Below are positions 26,659-35,328 of a stretch of 64,000 nucleotides of DNA, piece by piece (the first letter of the stretch is position 1; the number at the start of each line of letters is the position of its first letter). The DNA is taken from positions 1 through 64,000 of the forward strand of contig NZ_LYMI01000016.1 in the NCBI RefSeq assembly GCF_001660815.1, written 5' to 3'. The position numbers and the translations under genes were made by a program. The notes beneath the pieces are model-generated. The model worked only from the letters and a program-made list of their open reading frames with translations, made no database searches and had not been told where the DNA came from. The stretch comes from Xanthomonas nasturtii. Its GTDB lineage: Bacteria > Pseudomonadota > Gammaproteobacteria > Xanthomonadales > Xanthomonadaceae.

Positions 26659-26832
26659 ATGATCAAGTGGGCGATTATTTTTGCCATCATCGGGTTGATT
26701 GCCGGTGCGCTGGGCTTTGGCGGCATGGCAGGCGCAGCGATGGGGATTGCCAAGTTCCTGTTCTGGGCCGGCATCATCATTGCCATCGTCCTGTTCGTGC
26801 TGGGCATGACGATTGCCAAGAAAGTCACCTGA
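26659..26832 (+). CDS. DUF1328 small membrane protein
   Basis: This is a 57-residue protein with two hydrophobic helices joined by a Gly/Ala-rich turn ([22 protein letters not shown]) and a basic C-terminal tail. Length and pattern match DUF1328 (YtjA-like), small inner-membrane proteins often raised in stress or stationary phase. A strong aggag ribosome site stands 8 bases before the ATG, and a clear terminator follows, so it is a one-gene unit. Biochemical role is unknown. Confidence 0.88.
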   Translation: MIKWAIIFAIIGLIAGALGFGGMAGAAMGIAKFLFWAGIIIAIVLFVLGMTIAKKVT

Positions 26833-26884
26833 CGCGCAGCGTGCAGGCAGGCGCAGCGTTGCCGGCCTGCATCACCCGTCATGG

Positions 26885-26912
26885 AAAGAGCGGCCAGTGG
26901 CCGCTCTTTTTT
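26885..26912 (+). terminator. Intrinsic terminator after the DUF1328 gene
   Basis: The stem AAAGAGCGGCCA-gt-GGCCGCTC is followed by TTTTTT. It lies 52 bases past the stop of the small membrane protein gene. Confidence 0.92.
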
Positions 26913-26990
26913 GTTGCGTAAATCAGCACGACAAGCACGTCAGCTGCAGACGATCTCAAGCGTGAGCCGCGCGCAATCCAGACGTTGCAC

Positions 26991-27245
26991 TCAGACGCCG
27001 GTAGTGTCGGCAGTGGTATGCAGGGCGATGTTGAGCTGATCGATGGTCACGATCCAGTCGGCATCGTCGAGGCGTTCTTCACGCAATAGCTGGGACTGCG
27101 CAGGCGTCCAGAAAGGCGCCTCTTCCAGGCGCATCTCGCCCGGCAGCGGCGAGTGCTCGGCGATGAAGTCGCGGATGCTGGCTTCGTCGGAGGGCAAGCC
27201 CAACTGGGCGAACAGTTCTGAGAACGGGTGGACGGGTTGTTCCAT
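26991..27245 (-). CDS. DUF2789 protein
   Basis: This is an 84-residue acidic protein beginning MEQPVHPFSELFAQLGLPSD and ending with a helix ITIDQLNIALHTT-like region. Sequence and length match DUF2789, small cytosolic proteins of unknown role found in many gammaproteobacteria. The ATG at 27245 fits the family; further upstream no similarity is seen. It stands alone. Confidence 0.85.
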   Translation of the reverse strand: MEQPVHPFSELFAQLGLPSDEASIRDFIAEHSPLPGEMRLEEAPFWTPAQSQLLREERLDDADWIVTIDQLNIALHTTADTTGV

Positions 27246-27420
27246 TGCAGAATCCTCGAGAGTGCGGATGACTGAGAGCCTGGTCAGCTGCCGTAAGTAC
27301 CGGCAGCTGACAGTGGCTTGAATGCTAGAGCACCCGGTTTGAGCGTACTGTGCACGTGCGGCTTGGATTTGCCTGCGCCAATGACCATATCCATTCCCTG
27401 ACCAGTGAGGTGTGGCAATC

Positions 27421-27687
27421 ATGGCGACCGGATGGGCGGGTGATGGGGCGGTGCAGGACCAGATCGACGCCACCGTCGACGATGCGATCAAGCGTGCGCG
27501 TAGCCAGCTGCACCAAGGCCCGAGCCTGACGCACTGCGAGGACTGCGAGGCACCGATTCCCGAGGCGCGCCGCAAGGCCGTGCCCGGCGTGCATCTGTGC
27601 GTGAACTGCCAGGAAGCGCACGACCTGGAACAGGCGGCGCAAGGTGGGTACAACCGGCGCGGCAGCAAGGACAGTCAGCTGCGTTGA
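27421..27687 (+). CDS. DksA/TraR C4-type zinc-finger protein (YbiI-like)
   Basis: This is an 88-residue protein with the four Cys of the DksA zinc finger (CEDCEAPIP and CVNCQEAHD), preceded by a short helix. It lacks the long coiled coil of DksA, so it belongs to the short TraR/YbiI group that can act in the RNA polymerase secondary channel. The ATG at 27421 has gtgagg ten bases upstream; a GTG at 27412 would sit too close to that site. Confidence 0.88.
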   Translation: MATGWAGDGAVQDQIDATVDDAIKRARSQLHQGPSLTHCEDCEAPIPEARRKAVPGVHLCVNCQEAHDLEQAAQGGYNRRGSKDSQLR

Positions 27688-27882
27688 GCGGTCAGGTGTC
27701 TGCGCGGGTGCCAAGGCGCGTTGCGCAGTGCTGCGCGTCTGAACGAAAGCGGCATCGCCATCCCAGCCGGCGTCGCAGCGGTGTCTGCGGTGTGCACATG
27801 CATCACAGCGTGCCTGCGTCACCATCATTACGCTTCGCCAGCGGTGAACCCACAAGTGTCGCCAGCGCCTTGTCGGCTGCGC

Positions 27883-28503
27883 CTAATTGGCGTTGAAGCT
27901 GCTGGTCTCGCGCCAGCGACGCGTCGTGCGCTGGAAAAACAGACTATTAGGGACCTGTAAGACGCTGCCAGCGTGGTCGCCGGTTTCTTCCAGCGTGGTG
28001 TAGATCACATTGATATCGATCACGCGGCCTTTCAGGCCCGGCTTGTCGCCACCTTCGAGCAACTCGATGTGATCGTGCAGCCGAAACGGGCGCGTGGTGA
28101 TGATCAGGAACGTGCAGAAGATATTGGATAGCACACTCCATGCAGCGAAGAACGCGACGGCGCCGACGGCTGCAAACCCCGTGAATGCGGTCCACAAGGT
28201 GTCTGCTCTGACGCCGATGACCCGGAGCGCCATCAACAAGGCGCTGACCGAAATGATGAAGCTGCCGACGCGGCGAATGCCGATCGTCATTTCGGCGGGC
28301 ACGCTGTAACGCGTACACAAGCGCCGCAGCAGTTGCCGGAGCAGCAGTCGTGCCAACGCGGCAATGGCCAGGATCAACACGATCTTGACCGTCGGCACCG
28401 CAACGGCCAGCCATTCCGGGTTCCAATGGGGCAGCAGGCTGCGGATCATGGCGGGCAACGCATCGGACGCGGACATCACATCATGCAGAGTCGAAGGGGA
28501 CAT
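27883..28503 (-). CDS. Small mechanosensitive channel of the MscS family
   Basis: This is a 206-residue membrane protein with about three helices (37-57, 77-100 and the pore-lining helix at about 105-130, AAVGAVAFFAAWSVLSNIFC), then the MscS beta domain (RPFRLHDHIELLEGGDKPGLKGRVIDINVIYTTL). The C-terminal vestibule is short, which marks a minimal MscS-like channel. It should release solutes on hypo-osmotic shock. The start at 28503 is the first ATG of the frame and gives a plausible amphipathic N-terminus. Confidence 0.87.
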   Translation of the reverse strand: MSPSTLHDVMSASDALPAMIRSLLPHWNPEWLAVAVPTVKIVLILAIAALARLLLRQLLRRLCTRYSVPAEMTIGIRRVGSFIISVSALLMALRVIGVRADTLWTAFTGFAAVGAVAFFAAWSVLSNIFCTFLIITTRPFRLHDHIELLEGGDKPGLKGRVIDINVIYTTLEETGDHAGSVLQVPNSLFFQRTTRRWRETSSFNAN

Positions 28504-28795
28504 TCATTGTAACGGGGCGGCCGCTGCGCTGTAGGTGCGCAGGGTGAATGCGCGCTCATCTGCGAAGGCAGGCAATGCGGTGTTTTGCCTGCGATCAGAG
28601 CGCGCAAGTGTGCGGGCGCGTGGTGGTGGATCAGGTTGGCGTGGTCTTCCGTGCGCACGGTACGCCGTGGCAGTGCGCGATGCGCTGGGCCGCACGGTCG
28701 CCGCGCGTCAGGAACCGGCGCGACGTCGTCAGCAACACATCGCCCTGGACGCCGCGTGACGGAGTGCCGCAAATCGGTGCAATGTGCCTGCAGCG

Positions 28796-29184
28796 CAGAC
28801 CTCAGGCGTTGCGGCGTGGAAGGCATTGCCGCAGTTCGGTTTTTCAAAGCATGCTGGGCACCTGGCTGCACCGTCTGGCCGTCAACCCTCACTGATGGAC
28901 TTCCGTGCGTGCTCTGCATCCAGCGAGCACGTCGTCGACGCTGCCGATGGCGACATGCCCGCGGCAATTGCCGGCGCCAGTGGCTGCCAGTCGATCCACA
29001 TGGATCTGGAGCGCGCACTGGAAATGCTGCCGCCGCGTGCGCGCGCCGTGCTGGTGCTGCACGACATCGAAGGCTGGAAACATCATGAAATTGCCGAGCA
29101 ATTGCAGATGGCGGTCGGCGCTTCCAAGGCACCCCTGCATCGCGCACGCGGTTGCTGCGCGCGCGGCTTGGAGAAACCGCATGA
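28796..29184 (+). pseudogene. ECF sigma factor remnant with several frameshifts
   Basis: Pieces of a sigma-70 ECF protein can be read in order but in changing frames: AWKALPQF (end of region 2.2/2.3), GTWLHRLAVN (end of region 2.4) in another frame, then DLERALEMLPPRARAVLVLHDIEGW and an HEIAEQLQMAVGASKA-type region 4 back in the first frame. A base lost near 29148-29150 then shifts the end; restoring it gives an RRLLRARLGETA-stop ending whose TGA overlaps the next ATG. The N-terminal half of region 2 is not found. The gene is dead; the downstream anti-sigma-like gene is open. Confidence 0.82.
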
Positions 29185-29678
29185 ATCACACACGGCACGA
29201 TCGCGAGCAGGAAGACGACAGCGCTCTGCTCGCGCAGGTGCAGGCACTGTCGCCGCAACGCCAGCCACCGGCGCAAGTGTGGGAGCGCATTGCGCCGGCA
29301 TTGACGGCGCGCTCCAGCGTGGTGGCGTTGACGCCAACCCACCGGCGCGCCTGGTTGCTGCCGGCAGCGGGGCTGGCGCTGGCTGCTGCAGCGGCAGTGG
29401 TTGCCATCGCACCCGGGATCGATCGGCAGGCGCAGCCGCTCGCAACGCAGTCGGCACTGGTGGCGCAGGCGCCAGTCATGTCTGGGCATTACCAGCAGGC
29501 CATGGCCGAGGTGCCGGTAAAGCAGGTGCCCGCCGATCTGCTGCCGGCACTCGATGAGCTGGATCGCAGCGCGCAGGCCATCCACACCGCCATCGCACAG
29601 ACCCCGCGCTCGGCATTTCCGTTGTCGCAGCTGCAACGCACCTACGCCAAGCGGCCGCAATTGACCCGCCTTGCATGA
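29181..29678 (+). CDS. Anti-sigma-factor-like membrane protein
   Basis: This is a 165-residue protein. The N-terminal about 60 residues are charged and cytosolic, one hydrophobic helix lies at about 60-80 (WLLPAAGLALAAAAAVVAIA), and the C-terminal half is periplasmic. Its ATG overlaps the TGA of the decayed sigma gene (ATGA), the usual sigma/anti-sigma layout. It is followed 38 bp later by a DUF4097 gene, a common third member of such operons. With its sigma partner gone it is probably without function. Confidence 0.75.
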   Translation: MNHTRHDREQEDDSALLAQVQALSPQRQPPAQVWERIAPALTARSSVVALTPTHRRAWLLPAAGLALAAAAAVVAIAPGIDRQAQPLATQSALVAQAPVMSGHYQQAMAEVPVKQVPADLLPALDELDRSAQAIHTAIAQTPRSAFPLSQLQRTYAKRPQLTRLA

Positions 29679-29716
29679 GAAGGCGAGGCGTCCTTTCCAA
29701 TCTGAGGAGCCATTCC

Positions 29717-30244
29717 ATGCGCCATGCCCATCTTTCCGTGTTGCTGCGGGCCGCGTTCTGCGCTGCACCCGCAGCGGCGCAAAGCGCGGTCAAGCAGAGT
29801 CATCCGTTGGCGCGCGGCGCACGCGTGGAGTTGGAGAACATCGCCGGCAGCATCCGCGTGCGCGGCTGGGATCGCGAATTGACCGGCAGCCTGGGCGACG
29901 GCCAGCGCCTGCAGGTGGACGAAAGCGCCAACCGGCTGCAATTCGAGGTGATCTACCCGCGCAACAGCCGCAACAGCAAGGGTGCCAAACTGGAGTTGCG
30001 GGTGCCGCGCGGTGCATTGCTGCAGGTGGATGCGGTGAGCGCATCGGTGGATGTGGGCCAGGTCGATCTGGCGCGCCTGCAACTCAAATCGGTCAGCGGC
30101 GACGTGGTCGCTGCCGGGCGAGCCAAGGAGGCGCAGCTGACACGGCGAGTGCGCAGCCGCCAGGCCGGCGGTGCTTGGAATCGGCATCGATCACGCGTGC
30201 TGCGTGACGTCCGCGCCGCGCAACTGGCTGCTCACTCCGTGTGA
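29717..30244 (+). CDS. DUF4097-type secreted protein, truncated at the C-terminus
   Basis: This is a 175-residue protein with a signal peptide (cleavage near APAAAQ) and the start of a beta-helical adhesin-like DUF4097 region (VELENIAGSIRVRGWDRELTG, LKSVSGDVVAAGRAKEAQL). After about residue 140 the repeat pattern stops and the rest is Arg/Ala-rich and unlike the family; complete members are usually 100 or more residues longer. A gaggagc ribosome site precedes the ATG at 29717. It is probably a remnant of the sigma/anti-sigma operon. Confidence 0.72.
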   Translation: MRHAHLSVLLRAAFCAAPAAAQSAVKQSHPLARGARVELENIAGSIRVRGWDRELTGSLGDGQRLQVDESANRLQFEVIYPRNSRNSKGAKLELRVPRGALLQVDAVSASVDVGQVDLARLQLKSVSGDVVAAGRAKEAQLTRRVRSRQAGGAWNRHRSRVLRDVRAAQLAAHSV

Positions 30245-30268
30245 GCCATCGTTCCAACGCCTAAAACA

Positions 30269-30294
30269 GACGTGCCACCTTGCGGTGGCACGTC
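30269..30294 (+). terminator. Perfect hairpin after the DUF4097 gene
   Basis: There is an 11-bp perfect stem GACGTGCCACC-ttgc-GGTGGCACGTC starting 24 bases after the stop codon. No T run follows, so it may be a weak terminator or an mRNA end-stabilising hairpin. Confidence 0.6.
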
Positions 30295-30417
30295 GGTACA
30301 ACCTAGCGGCAATACGCAACAGTGACGAACGACATTTGTGATGCGGTGGCCAGTGCAATCGGCGGGTATTTCGACTTCACACCCGCCTGGCGGCCATGCG
30401 CAGTGCTGCTAGCTGGC

Positions 30418-30603
30418 TCAAGCGATCTTGTCGCCGTCGTTGCGCGCGGGGCCGAAGTTGGTGGTGAGCACTTCGATCCGGCCGCCGGTCTTGCGGAACG
30501 CGGCAATGTCGGCAGCGATGCGCTCACGACTGAGCGGCTGCGACTTGCCTTCGCTGCGAGCGATGCTGGGCTGGGATTTCTGCTTGGTCGCGGGACGTGC
30601 CAT
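30418..30603 (-). CDS. Small basic protein, unknown
   Basis: This is a 61-residue protein beginning MARPATKQKSQPSIARSEGK and ending with a folded-looking RERIAADIAAFRKTGG and VLTTNFGPARN segment. A strong AGGAGG site lies 6 bases before the ATG at 30603, which supports translation. I recognise no family; no membrane or export signal is seen. Its promoter would lie in the 187 bp between it and the Hsp70 gene. Confidence 0.7.
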   Translation of the reverse strand: MARPATKQKSQPSIARSEGKSQPLSRERIAADIAAFRKTGGRIEVLTTNFGPARNDGDKIA

Positions 30604-30790
30604 GTGGCCTCCTGTAGCGGGGAAGTGCGGTGACACCGCGTGCGGCTAGGGTGGCGCGCGCAGAAGCGGTGTCGAGAGTGCGATGGCGTTCGGTGCGCAA
30701 TCGCGGTGACACGGCGGGCGTGCCATGCAGACAAGACGGCGGGGCGTCGAGCAGCAACCGCGCATTATAGAGGGTGAGCCGCCCGGTGTG

Positions 30791-32167
30791 TTAACCGTCC
30801 GACGGACGGGGGCCCTGCGCGGCCGCCCACGCCAGGCCCTGGACCACGCCGAAGGAGGGGTCGCCATGCACCAGCCGCGATTCCGGGAACGCCGCAGCCA
30901 CGGTGTCGCGGATATAGCCGGCGCGCGACATGCCACCGGTCAGGAACACCGTGGCCGGTGCGGCAGCCATGTCGGCACGCACCTGCGCCAGCAGTGCTTC
31001 CAGTTCCCCAAGATAGTTGGAAGCAGACGCAACCAGCGCGTCGGCCTGCACGTCCACGCGCAAGCCGCGCTCGATGAAGTCCAGGGCGGCCTGATGCTGG
31101 TCGAGCTCGCTGAGTGCGATCTTGCAGGCCTCCACGCCGCGGTACAGGCGCGCGGTGTTGCCAGTGTCCTGCAAGGCCTGCAGGCGCTTGTCGAAGGGGG
31201 CTGGGACGTCCTGATATTTGTGCAGACGGAATTCGCGCTGGCGGGTCATGTCCTGCACCATCGCCGCCTCCACGTAATGGTGGGTCGGCACGCGGGTGAT
31301 GCCGCGGCCGAACAGCGGCATGTAGGCGGCCAGGCTCAGCGCCAGATCGATATCGGTACCGCCGCGCGCGATGCCCCAGGCACGGTGCACCTGCGGCGCA
31401 GCGCTGCCGCCGACGCTGGCATGCGCAACATCGGTGGTACCGCCGCCGATATCCACCACCACGGTGTCGTGGCGGCTGTCGTGGCTGACGTGGTAATGCA
31501 TCGCGGCCGCTGCGGGTTCTTCGAGAAAATCCACGCTGTCGAAGCCGGCGGCGATTGCGGCGGTTTGCAGGATCTCCAGCGCCTGCGCGTTGCCGGCTTC
31601 GCCAATCGAGCTGCGGAACTGCACCGGGCGGCCCAGGGTGGCGCTGCGGATGTTGATGTCGAACTGGCGCGAAGCCGTCAGCCGAATATGCTCCAGCACG
31701 TGCGTGGCGATGCCGGTGATGGTCTGGCGCGCGCGCGGATGCAGGTTGTAGCCCAGCATCGATTTGGGGCTTTGCACCAGGCTGCCTTCGCCTTCGAGAA
31801 AATACGCATCCAGCGCCTCGTCGCCGTAAACCGCGTTCTGCAGCAAGGCGGCCGAGCTGCGCGGCTCGCGCACCTGTTCTTCCATCCATTGCCGCCGCAC
31901 GATGCGAATCGCGTCGCGGCGCAGGCTGTCGTTGTTGGGCGTGCGGCCGGCGGCCACTGCGTCGCGGCGGCCGGAGTCGACCAGCCGCTCCACCTCGTAT
32001 TCCAGCGCCGGTGTGAGGCTGAAATCGTCCGGGTCGCGCATGGTGTCGGGGAAATACACCGTGGTGCGGAACTGCAAGGCCTCGCCGAAGCGCACCGGCA
32101 CCACTTGCCCATCAACGATCGCCGCGGCGGCGGAATTGCTGGTACCGAAGTCGATGCCGAGTTTCAT
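30791..32167 (-). CDS. Hsp70-family protein (YegD-like)
   Basis: This is a 458-residue actin-fold ATPase. The phosphate-1 motif is KLGIDFGTSNSAAA (residues 2-15), phosphate-2 reads VVVDIGGGTTDVAHA and the adenosine motif reads VFLTGGMSRAGYI. It has the nucleotide-binding domain but lacks the full substrate-binding domain of DnaK, as in YegD. The ATG at 32167 is chosen because the phosphate-1 motif follows at once; the longer frame adds ten unrelated residues. Substrate and partner are unknown. It is a one-gene unit. Confidence 0.9.
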   Translation of the reverse strand: MKLGIDFGTSNSAAAAIVDGQVVPVRFGEALQFRTTVYFPDTMRDPDDFSLTPALEYEVERLVDSGRRDAVAAGRTPNNDSLRRDAIRIVRRQWMEEQVREPRSSAALLQNAVYGDEALDAYFLEGEGSLVQSPKSMLGYNLHPRARQTITGIATHVLEHIRLTASRQFDINIRSATLGRPVQFRSSIGEAGNAQALEILQTAAIAAGFDSVDFLEEPAAAAMHYHVSHDSRHDTVVVDIGGGTTDVAHASVGGSAAPQVHRAWGIARGGTDIDLALSLAAYMPLFGRGITRVPTHHYVEAAMVQDMTRQREFRLHKYQDVPAPFDKRLQALQDTGNTARLYRGVEACKIALSELDQHQAALDFIERGLRVDVQADALVASASNYLGELEALLAQVRADMAAAPATVFLTGGMSRAGYIRDTVAAAFPESRLVHGDPSFGVVQGLAWAAAQGPRPSDG

Positions 32168-32306
32168 GCGGACGGGCCTGGAGAGCGGGCCGCGCACTTT
32201 ACTACGGCTGCCGCATCCGTCGTCGAGACCGGCTACGCCGCTTGCGCTTTTACCGAAGCGCGGCGTGCCTGCGCCGCAGCTAGCAAAGCGTGCGGCGCGC
32301 GCCGGG

Positions 32307-32780
32307 TCAGGCGGCGATGTCGGCTACGTGACCGTCGTCGAGTTCTTCGCTGGTGGCTTCGCGCACTGCCACCACTTCCACCGCGAAGTGCAGGGTCTGC
32401 CCGGCCAGCGGGTGATTGCCGTCCACGGTGACCTGCTCGGGGCCGACCTCGGTCACGGTGACCAGCACGGGACCCTGCTGGGTGCGCGCTTCGAACTGCA
32501 CGCCGGGCACTACCTCGACATCGGTCGGGAACGCGTCGCGCGGTACGTGCTGGATCAACTGCTCATGGCGCGGCCCATAGCCCTGTTCGGGTGCCACGTC
32601 GGCGGTGAGTGTTTCGCCCAGGTGCTTGCCTTCCAGTGCTTTCTCCAGGCCCGGCACGATGTTGCCGGCGCCATGCAGATAGCTCAGCGGCGCGTCGGGC
32701 GCGGAGCGGTCGAGCACCTGGCCGCTGTCGTCGGAAAGGGTGTAGTGAATGGTCGCAACGCGACCCTGGCTGATTTCCAT
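32307..32780 (-). CDS. FKBP-type peptidyl-prolyl isomerase (SlyD-like)
   Basis: This is a 157-residue SlyD-type protein. The split FKBP domain reads VATIHYTLSDDSGQVLDRS and PLSYLHGAGNIVPGLEKALEGK at the front and a matching strand near VTVDGNHPLAGQTL. Between lies the insert-in-flap chaperone domain (EQGYGPRHEQLIQHVPRDAFP). The His-rich metal-binding tail of E. coli SlyD is missing; the protein ends DDGHVADIAA. It should act as a cytosolic prolyl isomerase and chaperone. Confidence 0.93.
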   Translation of the reverse strand: MEISQGRVATIHYTLSDDSGQVLDRSAPDAPLSYLHGAGNIVPGLEKALEGKHLGETLTADVAPEQGYGPRHEQLIQHVPRDAFPTDVEVVPGVQFEARTQQGPVLVTVTEVGPEQVTVDGNHPLAGQTLHFAVEVVAVREATSEELDDGHVADIAA

Positions 32781-33109
32781 TGGAAACCTCCATGACGGGT
32801 GATCTAGGGGAATGCATCGGCTACTTCACGATGCGAAGAGATGCTGCACGCACACCGTAGGCAATCGCACTGGATCATGCAACCGCAGCAGGGATTGCGG
32901 TTGAAGCGAGGATCAGCTTGGTGGAATGCGTGTCACGAACGCGCGCAGTGGATGGACGCGTCAGCACAGTGAAGGGTTCGAATGCGCTGCGGCTACGCTC
33001 GTATTCTCAAGCGCTAGCGTATTTGCTGCCTGACCATGCGAGGCCGAACTTGCCCAGACCAACGCGTGTGCATACCGCACCTACATGCACGCACACGCTG
33101 TCGCGTTGC
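32781..33109. other. Intergenic region without a visible gene
   Basis: This is 329 bases between the CDF transporter stop and the slyD-like start. The slyD promoter should lie here. No hairpin, repeat or open frame with recognisable product was found. Confidence 0.5.
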
Positions 33110-34159
33110 TCAGTCCGTTTGTGCGCCACGCTCGATCTGCGCGCGCCGCGCACGCCAGGTTTCCGGGGTTTGCGGCTTGATGAACAGGGCAGTGAGTTCG
33201 GGATGCTGCTGTTTGGCAGCAGCTTCGATCCGCCCGACACAGGCCTCGATCTGCGGCGTGGTGCGGCTGTCTTCGAACTCGGCGCTCAATGCGGCAACGA
33301 CCTGGCTGGGGCCCAGCTGCATGGTGAGCACGCCATTGGCCGCACGCACGTCCGGGTCGCCGGCGGCGATGCGCAGTAACGAGTCGGTGACATGCGCATG
33401 CGCCGGTTCGCCGATCAGCAGGCCCTTGGTTTCGCGCGCCAGCAGGAAGGCGGTAAACGCCAGCACGCCGGCAATGCCGATCGAGGCGATGCCATCGAGT
33501 TCGGGCATGTCCAACAGTTGCGCACCGGCCAGGCCGAGCAGCGCCATGAACAGGCCGATCAAGGCGGCACTGTCTTCCAGCAACACGGTGAAGGTGCTGG
33601 GGTCCTTGCTTTGGCGAAACGCCTGGAGATAGCCCATGCGGCCTTTCTTGGCGCGAAATTCGCGCAGCGCCACTACCCACGAAATGCCTTCGAACACGAT
33701 CGACACGCCAAGCACGATGTAGGCGATCAGATGGCTCTTGGCCGGCTCCGGGTTGCGCAGATGCACGATCCCTTCGTATAGCGACACGCCGGCGCCCATC
33801 GCAAACACCAGGAGCGCGACGATGAAACTCCAGAAATACAACTCGCGCCCGTAGCCGAACGGATGGGTGGGCGTGGGCGGCTGCGCGGCGCGGCGCAAGC
33901 CGTACAACAACAGCACTTCGTTGACGGTGTCCACCAGCGAATGCACGCCTTCGCTGAGCATGGCCGAGCTGCCGGAAATGCCGGCGGCAATGAACTTGGC
34001 CACGGCAATGGCCAGATTGCCGGCCAGCGCCACATACACCACCAGATGCGAGCCTTTGGGCTTGCCTGGGCCATTGCCGGGAGCGGCGGGGCCGGCAGCT
34101 TCGGCGTTGGCGGCGCCTGACGTGGCGGGCGGGGAAGTGGGCACTGGCTGATTGGACAT
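33110..34159 (-). CDS. Cation diffusion facilitator transporter
   Basis: This is a 349-residue CDF protein. A Pro/Ala-rich N-terminus is followed by about six membrane helices; the metal-site helix reads HSLVDTVNEVLLL (H-x3-D). A cytosolic C-terminal domain of about 100 residues follows with the strand ALFIKPQTPE. CDF proteins export Zn2+, Fe2+, Mn2+ or Co2+ by proton exchange; the HxxxD signature at one site does not decide the metal. The ATG at 34159 follows the usual cytosolic start. Confidence 0.9.
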   Translation of the reverse strand: MSNQPVPTSPPATSGAANAEAAGPAAPGNGPGKPKGSHLVVYVALAGNLAIAVAKFIAAGISGSSAMLSEGVHSLVDTVNEVLLLYGLRRAAQPPTPTHPFGYGRELYFWSFIVALLVFAMGAGVSLYEGIVHLRNPEPAKSHLIAYIVLGVSIVFEGISWVVALREFRAKKGRMGYLQAFRQSKDPSTFTVLLEDSAALIGLFMALLGLAGAQLLDMPELDGIASIGIAGVLAFTAFLLARETKGLLIGEPAHAHVTDSLLRIAAGDPDVRAANGVLTMQLGPSQVVAALSAEFEDSRTTPQIEACVGRIEAAAKQQHPELTALFIKPQTPETWRARRAQIERGAQTD

Positions 34160-34273
34160 GCGCGATCTGCGGGGCATTCGACAAGCGCCGCACTATCGCG
34201 CCGTGGCCGTGCCGGGTGCGTGATCGCGCGGCCGGGCGGCTACAATCCACACCCGCTTCGATCAAGGAATTGC

Positions 34274-34609
34274 ATGTCCACCGTCCCTGCCTGTCCGCAC
34301 TGCGGACTGGACAACACCTATGCCGATGGCGCGCTGTCGATCTGCGCAGACTGCGGCTTCGAATGGAGCGCAGGCGAGGCCGCCGCGAACACGACGGTGG
34401 TGCGCGACAGCAACGGCAATGTGTTGCAGGCCGGCGATACGGTGACCGTGATCAAGGACCTGAAGGTCAAGGGCTCCTCGATCCCGCTCAAGCAGGGCAC
34501 GGTGATCCGCAATATCCGCCTGGTCGAAGACGATGCCGAGCACATCGAAGGCAACTCGGAAAAGATCAAGGGCCTGGTGTTGAAGACCTGTTTCCTGCGC
34601 AAGGCGTAA
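34274..34609 (+). CDS. yjdM: Zinc-ribbon alkylphosphonate-utilisation-like protein (YjdM/PhnA)
   Basis: This is a 111-residue protein with an N-terminal zinc ribbon (CPHCGLDNTY and CADCGFEW) and a C-terminal SH3-like domain (GDTVTVIKDLKVKGSSIPLK and KTCFLRK). It is almost identical in design to YjdM, once named PhnA, whose role in phosphonate use is doubtful. The ATG at 34274 puts the zinc ribbon at residue 8. It is followed by a REP-like inverted repeat. Confidence 0.93.
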   Translation: MSTVPACPHCGLDNTYADGALSICADCGFEWSAGEAAANTTVVRDSNGNVLQAGDTVTVIKDLKVKGSSIPLKQGTVIRNIRLVEDDAEHIEGNSEKIKGLVLKTCFLRKA

Positions 34610-34655
34610 GACAGCTGCGGCGATGGAAATGCCGCATGCCGCATGCCGCGTGTGT

Positions 34656-34718
34656 AGGAGCGCGCTTGCGCGCGATGAAGCATTCTCGATAACGCCTATC
34701 GCGCGCAAGCGTGCTCCT
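34656..34718. repeat. REP-like inverted repeat pair (gtaggagcgcgc type)
   Basis: Two 21-bp arms AGGAGCGCGCTTGCGCGCGAT (34656-34676) and its near-complement (34698-34718, one mismatch) are separated by 21 bases. This is the layout of Xanthomonadaceae/Pseudomonas REP doublets. It lies between the yjdM gene and a minus-strand gene and could stop transcription from both sides. Confidence 0.8.
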
Positions 34719-34731
34719 CGCTGCGACACGA

Positions 34732-35328
34732 TCAATCGCGCCGATACACCGCTGCAACCACGCAGCTGTGCCGCATGCGCGACAACATGCCGCCGCGCGT
34801 GCTGCTGAGATCACCTTCGGCGCCAGCCAAGGTGCGTGCACCGGCAATGCCGATTTCGTCGAGCACGTCGACCTTGTCGCCCGGGTTGCCGCAGATCGCG
34901 TTCAAGCCCATGCCGGAGACGAAGCGGATGGGCGGTGCGCCGCTGAGTTCGCGGCAGCTGTCCATCAGTTCGACGCGGTAATGACGGTGCGTGCCGGGAT
35001 GACGTGGCGACACTTCCACCACCAGGCCCTGGCCGTCTTCCGACCATGAGCGCAGCATGCTGGGATTGAAGCAATAGCTGGAGGAGCCGGCGAAGTTGCG
35101 GCGGCGCGCCTTGCGCACGCTGACGCCCTCCAGGATCGGCATGCCATCGGGATCGCGTCGACGTGCAAGGCCGGCGTAGTCGCGTGCGCTGAGTGGGGCG
35201 ACCTGAGCGATTGCGCAGCGCTGCTGGCCGGCGCTCACATATGCAGGTGCGCCGTTGCAGACCCAGCCGTGCGCAGCCAGCAGGCTGGCATCCGGCTGTG
35301 CGGCCAGTTGCGGGCAGTCTTGCGACAA
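34732..35328 (-). CDS. Hypothetical protein, possibly missing its N-terminus
   Basis: This is 198 codons from a TTG at 35328. The protein is hydrophilic with several Cys (for example YCFNPSML, ELMDSCREL and MRHSCVVAAVYRRD). The C-terminal half is faintly like small exported DUF6491-type proteins, but this is not certain. The frame continues a further eleven codons upstream (to a TGA at 35359-35361) with plausible sequence (NPLFSRLSQDC), and no signal peptide or ATG is available. The true start may have been lost by mutation. Confidence 0.5.
   Translation of the reverse strand: MSQDCPQLAAQPDASLLAAHGWVCNGAPAYVSAGQQRCAIAQVAPLSARDYAGLARRRDPDGMPILEGVSVRKARRRNFAGSSSYCFNPSMLRSWSEDGQGLVVEVSPRHPGTHRHYRVELMDSCRELSGAPPIRFVSGMGLNAICGNPGDKVDVLDEIGIAGARTLAGAEGDLSSTRGGMLSRMRHSCVVAAVYRRD

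Noticed and set aside
28476-29768. 430-codon minus-strand frame across the sigma remnant
   Set aside because: It is low-complexity Arg/His/Gln-rich and runs against recognisable sigma and anti-sigma segments.
30725-32431. 568-codon plus-strand frame opposite the Hsp70 gene
   Set aside because: It is antisense to a gene with all three actin-fold motifs.
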